Source: Dichetophora obliterata (lineage: Eukaryota; Arthropoda; Insecta; Diptera; Sciomyzidae). Taken from it: DNA of 64,000 nucleotides. The stretch is taken from positions 297,463,708 to 297,527,707 of the forward strand of contig OY986435.1 of assembly GCA_963920525.1 (NCBI GenBank). The letters run 5' to 3'. Shown piece after piece: positions 10,373 through 20,941 of this stretch. The position numbers were made by a program, and so were the translations under genes. The first letter of the stretch is position 1. Every line of letters begins with the position of its first letter. The notes beneath the pieces are model-generated. The model made no database searches and was not told the origin of the DNA. It saw only the letters and a program-made list of their open reading frames with translations.

Positions 10373-13300
10373 GTTAGAATCCTAAGATTCGGTTTGCCTA
10401 AGCTTATGCACAATTTTGCTCTCCGAGTGTTAAAATCTCTGAGGAGCAATTTGGATTGTCTTAGCTTTGGGAGGCTTTTCCAAAGGTTTGATCGTTTATG
10501 CCTCTCCTCCCTTCTTAGTTCTTCTTTTATAGAATGTGTGCCCAATCCGCAGAATGGTTCTGGCCCTATAAATTTTGTGGCTGCACCCTGTCGTGCTAGT
10601 CCATCGGCTTCTTCGTTACCCTGTATTCCTTTGTGTCCTGGGACCCAAAGTATAGTAACAGTGTTATTCTTGCCTAGTTCGTTGAGTTTTGTTAGGCATT
10701 CCCATGTTATTCTCGATGATATCTCACAGGAAACTAATGCTTTGATTGCTGCTTGGCTGTCTGACATCACAACTATATCCTGACCTTTGTATTTACGGTC
10801 CAGATTGAATTGTGCACACAGCTGTATTGCTAGGATCTCCGCTTGGAAGATACTGGGTGTTGTCCCCATAGGTTCAAAGTGCTTGGTTCTTGGCCCGTAC
10901 ACCCCTGCGCCTATACCTTCCAATGTCTTGGACCCATCTGTATACCATGCTATACTGTGTGGTTTCTTGACTTGCGATATCATCTCGCTGTCCCACTCTT
11001 TCTTGGTACTAAGCTTAATTCCGAAGTGTTTTTCGAAGTTATACCTTTTTACTATATCGTCTCTTGGTAGATCGATGTAGGGAGTGTGCTTTGCAATGTC
11101 CTCCTTCTCTCTACTGCTGATAGTTTTACCTAAACCTGTCCCCTCTTTTGCAATGCACAACAGAGTTCGCTTGGCTACTCCCTCTATGACAAGGTGTAAG
11201 GGTGTTAGGTCCAGAATTACTTCTAGTGCTGCTGTAGGGCATGTCCTCATGGCCCCTGTGATGCATACACAGGCCAGTCTCTGCACCCTTGTTAGCATAT
11301 TCCTCATTGTGGTTAGCTTGGTTCTCTCAGCCCATGCTATTGCACCATAGGTGAGGATGGGTCTCACCATCATGGTATACATCCAGCGGAGAATTGTTGG
11401 GTTACAACCCCAGCTTTTCCCCGCCAGGCTCCTACATACCATGAGTGCTCGCGTTGCTTTGTTTATAGTTACCTCTGCATGTCTTCTCCAGAGAAGCTTT
11501 GAATCTAGTGTAAGTCCCAGATACTTTACTTCTCCTTTGAAGGGAATTTCAGTGCCATCCATTCTCATTGTTCGGAGGTTTGGCAGGCTTCTTTTGTTAG
11601 TGAAAGGTACTATGGTGGTTTTCGCTGGGTTGATACTTAATCCCACTGTGTTGCACCACTCCTTTGTTACTGACAGTCCTCTCTGTATCAGGTTACAGAG
11701 TGTATCCTCGAACTTCCCTCTCGCTATTAAGGCGATGTCGTCTGCGTAACCCTGACATTTTATGCCATTCTCGGTTAGCATCGTTAATAATTCGTCCACA
11801 ACAAGACTCCACAGCAGTGGAGAAAGGACTCCGCCTTGTGGGCAGCCTTTTGTTGTTTTGATTCTTATAGTGGTGTTGCCCACTTTTGTTTCTGCAGTTC
11901 TAGTGCTAAGCATTTGGCATATCCATCTGCTGAGCGTATCATTTACTCCTTTTTTGTGTAAAGACTTCTTCACAGCCTCGTGAGAAGTATTATCAAAGGC
12001 TCCCTCTATGTCTAGAAAGGCACAGAGTACGGTTTCTTTGTTTTTGAAAGCTGACTGGATGTTGCTAGTCAACTGGTATAGAGCAGATTCTGTAGACCTG
12101 CCCGCCCTATACGCGTGTTGACAGGGGTGCATTGGTGCCTTCTCCAGAATCTCAGTTCTTATATAGTTATCTATTACCTTTTCCATTGTTTTAAGTACAA
12201 ATGAGGTAAGGCTAATGGGTCTAAACGACTTTGGTAGCGTGTAGTCTATTTTCCCTACTTTTGGTATGAAGGTGACTATCGCCCTTCTCCATTTCCTTGG
12301 GATATAGCCCAGCGCAAGGCTGCTTCTAGTTATTTTGACTAGGTGAGGCAATATAGTTTCTGCACCTTTTTGTAGAAGTGCAGGAAAGATGCCGTCTACA
12401 CCTGCTGATTTGAATGGTTGAAAGGTTCTGAGTGCCCAATCTAGACGAGCCTTAGTAAAAATGCTCGTTGCAAGTTTCCATTCTTCTTGATTTGGAGTGA
12501 TCTGCCTGTCTGCTGTCTCATACTCAGTTACCGGTGTACTGCCCGGGAAATGAGTTTCTAGAAGGTGACTGGCTCGTTGCTCTTCTCTAAGCGTATAGCT
12601 TCCGTCTGGCAATAGAAGTGACATTTTTGTCTCCACTCTGCCTTTAGCCATTGCTTTGTGTATCCTGGCTGCTGCTGGCGTGGAAGAAATGTCTTCACAG
12701 AAGGTTCTAAAGCTCTGTCTTTTGGCTTTCCTGATTTCTTTATTATACTCCGTCAGAGTCGCCGTGTAGTTGTGCCATTCTCCGTTGCGCTTTGCGGCAT
12801 TAAAGCTGCATCGCACCTTCTTCCGGAGTCTGGTCAGCTCAGCGCTCCACCAAGGAGTATGTTTTGTTCTTGCCTTGTGCCCTGTTGGACAGCTAGATTC
12901 GTAGGCATTATATACTGCATTGTTTACTTGCTCTACATAGCATTCAAGTTCTAGGATGTTACTAATTCTACTCCTAGCTTTTACGTTCTGTAGGTTTTCT
13001 TTCAGGTTGTTGGTGTATGTGTCCCAACTGGTATTTCTTGGGTTTCTTTTGGGTTCTGTCTCTTGACATTTCGCCCCAAATCTAAACTCTATTATTCTAT
13101 GGTCAGACATTGAAGGTTCCATTGATACCCTCCATTCCCTAATCATATCCCCCACATCTGGGCTTCCTATGGTGAGATCTAAGACCTCTTCTCTAGCCCT
13201 AGTTACAAAGGTAGGTGTTACCCCCACATTGAAGAAGTCTAGATTACTACTTAAAAGAAATTCTAAAAGGTACTCACCTCTGGTGTTGACGTTGGTGCTT

Positions 13301-13764
13301 CCCCAAATTGTGTGGTGCGCGTTGGCGTCACAGCCGATGATTAGTGGAAGGTGCTCTTTCCTGCAATGCTCCACGAGTCTTTTTATCTCCGCTGGGGGAA
13401 TCTTGACATCGTCCCCAGGAAAGTAAGCGGATGCGATCACTATGGCGCGGTGCTTGCCATCAGTTTCGATGTGAGTCTCGATAACTGAAAGGTCCCGCGT
13501 CATAAATTCTGAAAGACAAATATAATTAATATTTTTCTGCATTAGAATACATGCTCTGGGATTGATTATTCTCTGGTCCCAAGTTACCTGACCCTCTTTG
13601 CAGTAGAGGCCACTTACTTTTCCCCTGTAGCACCAGGGTTCTTGGATCAGCACGAAGCCCAGTTGTTCTGTGGTAAACCTCCGAGCAATAACTGCCGAAG
13701 CAGCTTTTGCATGGTGGAGGTTTACTTGGGCAAATTTCGTGCTGGTTACTGTGCCGATCGTCAT
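10333..13764 (-). CDS. LOA-type ORF2 polyprotein: endonuclease, reverse transcriptase, RNase H
   Basis: This 1143-residue protein would nick target DNA and copy the element RNA by target-primed reverse transcription. The endonuclease spans about residues 1-230, with QEPW (41-44), CDANAHH (145-151) and SDHR (220-223). The reverse transcriptase spans about 470-750, with FLDIEGAFDN (583-592), GCPQGGVLSP (640-649) and YADD (673-676). The RNase H spans about 935-1060, with TDGSK (942-946), the acidic E976, SDSQ (1001-1004) and VPGHKGIQGNEEAD (1041-1054). All catalytic positions look intact. The start ATG overlaps the ORF1 stop as ATGA (13761-13764), suggesting reinitiation. The frame ends early because of the 1-nt shift at 10369-10372; about 70 C-terminal residues with a cysteine motif are lost. 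Confidence 0.93.
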   Translation of the reverse strand: MTIGTVTSTKFAQVNLHHAKAASAVIARRFTTEQLGFVLIQEPWCYRGKVSGLYCKEGQVTWDQRIINPRACILMQKNINYICLSEFMTRDLSVIETHIETDGKHRAIVIASAYFPGDDVKIPPAEIKRLVEHCRKEHLPLIIGCDANAHHTIWGSTNVNTRGEYLLEFLLSSNLDFFNVGVTPTFVTRAREEVLDLTIGSPDVGDMIREWRVSMEPSMSDHRIIEFRFGAKCQETEPKRNPRNTSWDTYTNNLKENLQNVKARSRISNILELECYVEQVNNAVYNAYESSCPTGHKARTKHTPWWSAELTRLRKKVRCSFNAAKRNGEWHNYTATLTEYNKEIRKAKRQSFRTFCEDISSTPAAARIHKAMAKGRVETKMSLLLPDGSYTLREEQRASHLLETHFPGSTPVTEYETADRQITPNQEEWKLATSIFTKARLDWALRTFQPFKSAGVDGIFPALLQKGAETILPHLVKITRSSLALGYIPRKWRRAIVTFIPKVGKIDYTLPKSFRPISLTSFVLKTMEKVIDNYIRTEILEKAPMHPCQHAYRAGRSTESALYQLTSNIQSAFKNKETVLCAFLDIEGAFDNTSHEAVKKSLHKKGVNDTLSRWICQMLSTRTAETKVGNTTIRIKTTKGCPQGGVLSPLLWSLVVDELLTMLTENGIKCQGYADDIALIARGKFEDTLCNLIQRGLSVTKEWCNTVGLSINPAKTTIVPFTNKRSLPNLRTMRMDGTEIPFKGEVKYLGLTLDSKLLWRRHAEVTINKATRALMVCRSLAGKSWGCNPTILRWMYTMMVRPILTYGAIAWAERTKLTTMRNMLTRVQRLACVCITGAMRTCPTAALEVILDLTPLHLVIEGVAKRTLLCIAKEGTGLGKTISSREKEDIAKHTPYIDLPRDDIVKRYNFEKHFGIKLSTKKEWDSEMISQVKKPHSIAWYTDGSKTLEGIGAGVYGPRTKHFEPMGTTPSIFQAEILAIQLCAQFNLDRKYKGQDIVVMSDSQAAIKALVSCEISSRITWECLTKLNELGKNNTVTILWVPGHKGIQGNEEADGLARQGAATKFIGPEPFCGLGTHSIKEELRREERHKRSNLWKSLPKLRQSKLLLRDFNTRRAKLCISLGKPNLRILTGSLQDTVNSNTT

Positions 13765-15428
13765 AGCACTGGACTGCTGCCCCGGTCTTCTTCAGGCAGT
13801 GTTGCTACTACCTCAGTCGGAGGTTCGCTTTTACAACCATCAATCGTGAGAGCGGCGAGGTTCATGCCCTCTGCTTGATCTTCGATTGAAGGTGTTGCGG
13901 TGATGACCGAGACGGAGGCGAACTTCTCCGTAACAACTTCACCAGTTGGTTGTATTGGTGGCGTTGCGTCTTTTCCTTCATTTGGAGTCGCAGATGTGGC
14001 TTCTGTGGATGATACCACTGTTGACGTTACAGCTGTGGGCGCTGCAGCTGTGGATGTTGCTGCTTTGACCGGTTTGGTTGGTGGCGATTTTGTGCCCAAC
14101 ACCGGAATGGTTCCAAAGCGGAAGCTGATAGTGGAGCCCCTTGACTTGATAGTCTCAAGTGACTCCCTATCTATCGAGAACGTGAGCATATGCCCACTTC
14201 CCTCATCCTTGGAGCTCAATATCTTCCAATACTTAGTATTGAGACCATCGTTCTGGGCGGCAATTAGTCCCATCGATCTATTGATCTCCGTGCTTGAACT
14301 TCTTGGCAAGAACATTCTAACGGTATGCCCTTTTGGGACCTCCTCCCCTAGGCAAGCCATAAGTTCTAGCCCTTTCCATTGCTCGAGCTTTGGTGCTGCT
14401 GCTCGCAGCCATTCTGCTGTTGAGGGATTCGAACAGTCGACCAGTAACATGCCCGGACGAAAGTGAATTCCCTCAAACTGTAGCTTGGTGGACCAGCCCT
14501 TCACTACTTCGCTCAATATGGCTTCTTCTAGCTCCGAGAGCTCATCCGGACTTAGCATTTGCCGGGGGTATTCTTTGGGCAGAACCGCTATTTGGATGCC
14601 CTTAGTTATGCTTGCATAGCTTTTTCTATTTTTCTGAGGTTCTGGCTCGGGTACCTTAGCCCCTGGCACTGACCTACTGTTGCTTCCAGGAGCTATTCTG
14701 GCCTTCTTGCTCTCTGGACGTTGAGGAGGCGTTATCTCGCTGCAGCTCCTCTTCGTTGCCTCTGGTACCGGTGCTTTACCCCGATGCTCTACCGCTCTTT
14801 CATGAGCTACTTCGGGTGCCATGCCCTGTTCCAGATAGCGCAGATACCATCTTACGCCTGCTCCACTAAGGCCGACTCTTAGTGGGTCGTCTAGCCCTCC
14901 TGGCTCCCCGCGCTGAGGGAGGTGGACACGGCGACGTCTACTGTGGAAGGGCTTGTGTTTTTGCCCATCTTCTGATTCCCTTTTCTGTGCCGCATCCTTG
15001 GATGTTGACGCAGTTTCCGAGATTGGGATACTTTTTGGAGCCGACGTCGTATCATCCCGGTGTTCTTCCGGGGGAATTTTTACAGGATGTGATCTCCTGG
15101 GGCTCGCAGTTTTTCTTTGGTGGCTGGTACTAGGCCTTTGACCGCTGTGGATGGTATGCTCCACTCGATCTTTGCCGTACGGGTGCCTCCTCATCTGTGT
15201 GCTGCAGTGTCTGTGATCATTATGGATTCTATGCTCCACCTGATCATTGCTGTGTACAGTCCTATTGACTTGTGTTCTGGCTGGCGGAGGAGGATTTCTC
15301 CTAGGTTTGGTGCCTTGCCGTTGACCTTCCTCTTGGAATCTCTGTTCCATGAGGTCTGCTGCTCTGCTTGCGGTGACTCCCCGCAAGTCTTCCTGTTTGT
15401 TGTGTTTTGTTTTTTTGTTTGTGCTCAT
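13761..15428 (-). CDS. LOA-type ORF1 protein with DUF4780-like domain
   Basis: ORF1 of the LINE presumably binds the element RNA. The frame is open from 15644 (627 residues), but I prefer the internal Met at 15428 (555 residues), since it begins a Lys/Gln-rich MSTNKKTKHNKQ segment; the 72 upstream residues may be 5' UTR. Numbered on the long frame, residues about 73-340 are Arg/Pro/Ser-rich and probably disordered, with an imperfect internal repeat (DQVEHRIH and DRVEHTIH). GAGVRWYLRYLEQG lies near 261-274. A DUF4780-like domain lies at about 343-512, followed by an Ala/Thr/Val-rich tail. No CCHC zinc knuckle is visible, unlike many Jockey-type Gag proteins. It overlaps ORF2 by 4 nt. Confidence 0.85.
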   Translation of the reverse strand: MSTNKKTKHNKQEDLRGVTASRAADLMEQRFQEEGQRQGTKPRRNPPPPARTQVNRTVHSNDQVEHRIHNDHRHCSTQMRRHPYGKDRVEHTIHSGQRPSTSHQRKTASPRRSHPVKIPPEEHRDDTTSAPKSIPISETASTSKDAAQKRESEDGQKHKPFHSRRRRVHLPQRGEPGGLDDPLRVGLSGAGVRWYLRYLEQGMAPEVAHERAVEHRGKAPVPEATKRSCSEITPPQRPESKKARIAPGSNSRSVPGAKVPEPEPQKNRKSYASITKGIQIAVLPKEYPRQMLSPDELSELEEAILSEVVKGWSTKLQFEGIHFRPGMLLVDCSNPSTAEWLRAAAPKLEQWKGLELMACLGEEVPKGHTVRMFLPRSSSTEINRSMGLIAAQNDGLNTKYWKILSSKDEGSGHMLTFSIDRESLETIKSRGSTISFRFGTIPVLGTKSPPTKPVKAATSTAAAPTAVTSTVVSSTEATSATPNEGKDATPPIQPTGEVVTEKFASVSVITATPSIEDQAEGMNLAALTIDGCKSEPPTEVVATLPEEDRGSSPVL

Positions 15429-15821
15429 ATTTAATATTCGACCGGTAGCTCGTGTCCGAGGACAAAAGCGTCGCAGTCTATGTTTTATGGCTGGGAAAGG
15501 GTGGTCAACCATGCCAGAGCCCGCATACCATGGTAAGGCCACAGTTACTTCATGAGGCGGCCTGTTATCATGAAGGCTCCGTTCCAATACAGTCGGTATA
15601 CCCCCTGACTGCAAACCATCCAATGGGCACGGTGCGCATGACACCCTGGATTAGGGGGGAGTAACTTTTAGTTGTCGCTTCACAAAAGATGCAGGCTCTG
15701 CTGAGCTGTAGGGTTATGCCCTACAGGGAGGAACTACTCCAACCGGCAGTATTGTGTCATTGCAACTTAAGCCCCCACATCGCGTCAAGATTGTTACTCG
15801 GAGTAGGGGAATAGCGTAAAT

Positions 15822-16578
15822 ACTTTGACCTACAATTATTTCGCACTTTTTTAAAAAACTCTCTTCTAAAATGATTTCTATCAATCTTGTCTTCGCTTAT
15901 AAAAAACCGCTAGAAATACGTGAAATCTCTCAAGTAAGTTTTGAACATGGCAACAACAACAACTCTTTCCAACTTCAGTAGGTTTGAAAAATTAAGCTGT
16001 GACCAATATACTGTTTAAGTTGTATATAATGTGTCACTTGTTCGAAGAAACTCTTCGAAATCATATGACGTAGAAAAAAAGGTTTTTATTTTAGGTCAAG
16101 CTGCCAGAAAAAGGAATTTTCACCTTTTTACTGGAATATTCGATGAAAAGGGAAAACGGGAATGACACCTTTAAAAACGGGGAAAATTAGGTTGAAAAAA
16201 AGTAAGTTCGTCACAAAATCAACAAATTATGCTGTGAACTTCTTAACATCTTGTATATAAATACATTTTAAAATTATCTGAGTCATCTTGAAGTTTTAAC
16301 TAAGTTTTATTACTATTTGAAATAGTCTGTGTTTAATTTTTGGATTTGATAAAATTTGGATTGTCATCAGATGTAAGCTCGCACGTAATTTTTTCTGCAA
16401 GAGAGTGCAAAAAGAGTATTTTCATCGCAAAATCAACAAATTATGGTATGAATTTCTTAACACCTTGTATTTAAATACATTTTAAAACTATCTGAGTCAT
16501 CTTGAGTATTAATTTAGTTTTATTACTATTTGAATTAGCCAGTTTGTTTAATTGAAATTTATTTGCTTTATCATCAGG
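15822..16578. repeat. AT-rich DNA with a two-copy tandem duplication, 214-bp period
   Basis: A block beginning near AAAATCAACAAATTATG occurs at about 16216 and again at 16430. Both copies continue with TTCTTAACA(T/C)CTTGTAT and TATCTGAGTCATCTTGA. The copies are about 80% alike, so the duplication is old. No coding potential seen. Confidence 0.7.
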
Positions 16579-16956
16579 TATACTGTCTAACCAGAATCAT
16601 GTCGTTGTCGTGTCGGCAAAAATACTGCCATATTTTAACAAAATTTGAAGAATCTGTCAACCAATGTAGTGTGTAAACAGTGTTCCTACTTGCTCTAATA
16701 ATGATAGGAGTAGCCTTCAATTGAAAACGCAGTAAATTTATATGAAGAGCATTGCAAAAAGTAGTGAAATAAATGGAAGTGGAGTAATTATTAGTTCAAT
16801 CGGAGTACGATGAGCACACTGAACCAAGTTCAAGAAAATCAACAATGCCAGATTGAATAAAAGCAAAACGACAAAGCCAACGCTACGATTCTGGGTCAAC
16901 TCTTAGCGATTCTCTCTCACCTACCCGACAACGACATGATTCTGGTCAGACAGATA
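16579..16956. mobile_element. MITE with ~35-bp terminal inverted repeats, probable TA target
   Basis: The left end (ACTGTCTAACCAGAATCATG then TCGTTGTCG) is the inverse of the right end (CGACAACGACATGATTCTGG then TCAGACAG). TA dinucleotides flank both ends, fitting a Tc1/mariner-type nonautonomous element of about 375 bp. No transposase sequence lies inside. Exact ends are uncertain by one base because the left end has an extra nucleotide. Confidence 0.7.
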
Positions 16957-19900
16957 AGCTGAAACTTAATTTTTTCTCTGTTCAGCGTAATTTGATTTAG
17001 TTACTGGGCAAACTATAAAAAATGGGTAAATAAAACTGAGAACTTTTAAAAGATTTCATTTCTAGGACGAAGGCGGAGCATTTAGACTTTTTGCTTCTGT
17101 GGATCCTATGGTTTTAAAAACAAAACGAGTCTTTCATTAATTTCATTGTGTTCCTATTTATTTAAAAAATCTAAATTTACCCCACGGGTTTCTTCTTCGT
17201 AAAACCGTTCTGAAAGCAGTAATCTGACTCTTAAGTGCTTTATTTTTTTTGTGTTTTTCACGCCAAAGAGAATGGTAAAGACAAAAATGTGATTTTATTA
17301 AGATTTACTTGGTGATATATCGATTTAAATAGCTAAAAGTATTGCCAAATGGTCCAACCGTCGTTTAACAAAAAAAAAAAATTTGTAGCGTTATTTATAA
17401 ACACCCAATTTTCAAATCTTAAACGGGATTTTAAAGAAAAAACATAAGGCTTTAAGAAAAAGAACACTAACATGATGTTTTGCTGAAAAAGTCTGTTTAT
17501 TTGAGACTCTGAAAATTTAAAAAAAATATTATCTTATATAATGAAAGATCAAATAAAAATCCTTGCAATATTGCTTTTCAAGAATATATTTTGGTTTCTA
17601 TTATTCAAAAAGTAAAAAAATAGTTCATAGAGTGTAGTTGTAGGGCTTAATATGAAATTTTCAGATACAAGTGAAATGTTCAAAATATAAAAAAAAAAAG
17701 AATTATGTCGTTCATTTTTCTCTTTCGCATAGCTATGCATGAGCACTTGAAAGAGCTTTTTCTACCATAAATTTGAATTAAACTAATTTCAGAAAGCCGT
17801 TAGACAACTGTACCGTAAATGTCATTTAACACACCAAATACATTTGAAAAAATAAAACTAAATAGGATAAAAAATCAAAAGAAAATGTTTGCAGTTGGAC
17901 TCAAGTAATATGTACAAGTAATAAATATGATATATTTTTTAAGACATATTTTTAATTATATTAGAAAGGGTTGCATTGTGATGGTTATTTAAAATAAAAC
18001 ACTGAACTGTAGAAAAGGGGGGAAAATGGGAAAATGTCAAGGAAAAAACGGGAAAAACTTATTGAAATGAAGGACAAAAAGTTAATGAGCTCTCCAAAAA
18101 TCTGGCAACACTAAGCGTAACACCCGTTCCAATAGCGTAAAATATCGCTGCTGAAGCGTTTTTAGGATTCTCTGAGCGACAACACGCTGAAATAGCGTGA
18201 AAAGCAAAGAAAATATATGTATTTAAAAAAAGCGCTAGTTTTAAACCGAATGAAAAAACCCGCTGCTTAGCGTGACATTTTTTCAAAATCGCCAATAAAT
18301 GTCGTCAAATTTCACAAATATTTATTGTAGTGATTTTTCAATCAGTTTTTAGAGTGTAGTGTTTCAATTATTCCATGTCCTGTCTCTGTAGAAGCAATGG
18401 AACCAGGGAAATGAGTACTAAAGAGAAGTTGCGTCTTCTCTTCGTTATTCTCAGTAAAATTTTCATCGCTTTATTTTCAGATTGGCAGAGAATATACTGC
18501 TAACACCGGTCGTAACATTTATAGTTTTGATGGCTCAGACGTATGAAATCATGATGTATAAACGTAGGCATTTCAAACAAATTTAAATTTTTATCAAAAG
18601 AAAAAAAAACTAAAAAACTCAGCGCTTTATTGTAAGATAAAGCAAAATAAATACCCAAAAACTTCAATCGAAATGTATTTATTCGCCAAGGGCAGCTAGA
18701 AGCTTTTATAAAGACTATCTGACTGGATACAACATATTCCAAAAGCACACCTTAAATAGTTAATGCCACATAGAGACAGTCAGACAGGCAGACCTAGAGC
18801 CTGCCGCACACCCAAACCAGTCAAAGTATGCATCCTGTCATCGCTGCTGGCAGAAGGAATAGCAGCAACATCTTGCTTTGTAGTAAGTTGTATCTTGTTT
18901 GTTTAATCTTTATATTTGTTTTTGTGTTTCTTGCACTGCGCCCCTTAATTTGATTATTTGTTTGTATTGAATTTATTTTACTTTTATTTATTTTTATTTT
19001 TTATATATTTTGTTTATTTATTATCTCCTTGGGCGACAAGAATTAGCTACACGTTTTGCTGTTACGGTCTTTGTAAAAATACATCAAAATAAAAAAATTT
19101 CGTTTTCCTTTTATTCTTTGCCTGTAGATACATATATCATGGTGCAAAAAGTAAGATCAATTGTAAGATGCTGTGAATTTAGACATTGTTTCTTTTGAAT
19201 TTTAACGCTTATCGAGAAATTGTAAACCTTTGTGCCGATGGCTTATAATTACTAGACAACTTTGTCTAGAATGAATTATATAAAGTAAATTTTCATTCAC
19301 CACGTAGCTAAGCAGCTTGCTAGGGATAAACAGCAAGATGTGACCTTGTATAGAGGTCATTGCTTATTTAAAAAAATAACTTAATTTGCTTAATACAATA
19401 TAAGTCTGAGACTGCTTCGAAGTTTTACTAATTTTTCAATACTTCAATAATTTACGTATATATATACTCATATATTTGTCGCGCTCAGAGCAAAAAGGAA
19501 ACGTACCAGTACAACACTTGTATGCATCAAATCATTTGTTTTGATAGAAATAATATCCTATGTTAACAAATAATAAACAGCATATGTTGTCAAGTTGTTC
19601 TTATAGGTTAGTTTTTTGTCGTTGCTGTTTCTGTTACGCTTGTGTCGACAATCACAATAGGCTCCTTAAACGTTAGTCGAACCATTAAGCATTCAATGTT
19701 CATAATAATTAATTCATACAATGTAATAATATCATAATCGCCATTATGTTTGAAGAGTAAGTACATAAAGGACGCTACTACAAAGGATATTACTGTCGAT
19801 GAAAGATGTTGCTGCTTAATCATTTCCCAGAATTTGTATTAATGCCACAGTCAACGCGAATTTAGGCTGACTGATAGCCGTATAACACCACAATCCATTA

Positions 19901-20099
19901 AGAACGCATAAGCTGGCAAGCTTAAGTGTTTTTGAATGGTATTGTTTTGTAAATGCATACAATTTGTCGGGAGAATCTTTAATTACATAGCTATATAAAA
20001 TTATATGTATTGTAAAGTGTTAAGGAATCGAAATATTTTTTAACTCATTAATGACAACGTAATATGTCATACGCGATAAAAGCATTTTTTAAGAATTCC
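16957..20099. other. AT-rich noncoding DNA, no gene recognised
   Basis: Short ORFs are AT-driven and show no family motif. Around 18110-18280 there are several TAGCGT-containing phrases but no clear repeat unit. Around 18771-18860 is a slightly GC-richer patch with CAGACAGGCAGACC, nothing identifiable. Confidence 0.55.
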
Positions 20100-20435
20100 T
20101 CAAAAATCCTCAGTCACTGTAAAGCTTTTGCTTCCAACAGTAAGAGAAGGCCAAAGTATGCTTTTTCCAAAAAAATTTGTAAAATTGACATTAAAAGCCT
20201 TTTTGTGTACTTTTTGTGCCAGTTCGTTCAGAGTGGCTAATTTAACAACTAGAATCTTTTTGTGCTGGCGTGGATCACTTGCATTATTTATTGTTTTTAT
20301 GTAATCATCATCGATGCTATGACCGACGCCAACGACAGCAGATAAAACTTTAACAGCGCAGCTCAAAGCATTGTCATGTTGAAGATTGGGGATACCAACA
20401 ACTTCAATGCATTTGTCTCTTCTGTCTCTATCCAT
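20100..20435 (-). pseudogene. FP25K-like LINE ORF1, C-terminal part, split by an insertion
   Basis: The translation MDRDRRDKCIEVVGIP, VKVLSAVVGVGHSID and a KKILVVKLATLNE segment match the pattern of baculovirus FP25K-like domains found in ORF1 proteins of insect CR1/L2-type LINEs: a short RRM-like fold after a coiled coil. The coiled-coil half of the same gene is at 22706-22904. The two halves are separated by a 2.27-kb insertion and joined by a shared 16-bp repeat. No reverse transcriptase follows at lower coordinates, so the copy is truncated. The nucleic-acid chaperone role is inferred from the family. Confidence 0.6.
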
Positions 20436-20941
20436 AAACCCGCCAGAGGACTTTTGGGGAATCTGCCTGTCCCAGGCCAGGAAAAAGGGTTAGGGTTTGT
20501 TATTGGATGGGCAGTTCATGGGGCACGGCCCATGAACTGATCTCATAATGAGTTCATTCTTGAGGCACGGCTCTTGAATGTTCATCTGATAACTGTAAAA
20601 GAAAAAGGTTTACCTTGAGCCTTGGTTGTTGGTTGCCAAATTCTTGGAGAAAGCATGGTTTTGATATTAAGTTATCATAACACCGTCATTGTAATATGCT
20701 TTCGATGGACGATCAAAATCCAACATAACTTGAAGAGCGGGGACAGTCATCCATCAATTATGAGGAGACCTGATCTATCGTTGTTCTGCAGACCTTATCT
20801 TAGAATAAAGGTTTTATGTAGGAAACATTTAATCTTTGGACCGTTGTATAAGCCAATTGCTATACAATGGCTCATGCTTCCTAGTTTTCTGAAAAAGGCT
20901 TTTTATTAAGTCTTAATTAGGTTAACGAAGTTGCATAAGTA

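Larger units (their letters stand above)
10024..15808 (-). mobile_element. Full-length LOA-type non-LTR retrotransposon
   Basis: The element is bounded by a 13-bp direct repeat, GAATAGCGTAAAT, at 10011-10023 and 15809-15821. On the minus strand the order is a short GC-rich 5' UTR, ORF1 (15428/15644-13761), ORF2 (13764-10121 with one frameshift) and a short 3' UTR ending in an (AACATT)n tail of about three units at 10024-10043. Apurinic endonuclease, reverse transcriptase and RNase H in one ORF2 exclude the Jockey clade, which lacks RNase H. A DUF4780-like ORF1 and simple-repeat tail fit LOA. The intact duplications and long open frames indicate recent insertion; the frameshift suggests this copy cannot make a full ORF2 protein. 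Confidence 0.9.

Noticed and set aside
10265..15664. Numerous plus-strand frames across the LINE, some up to 188 codons
   Set aside because: They are antisense to the well-supported ORF1 and ORF2 and show no domain of their own.
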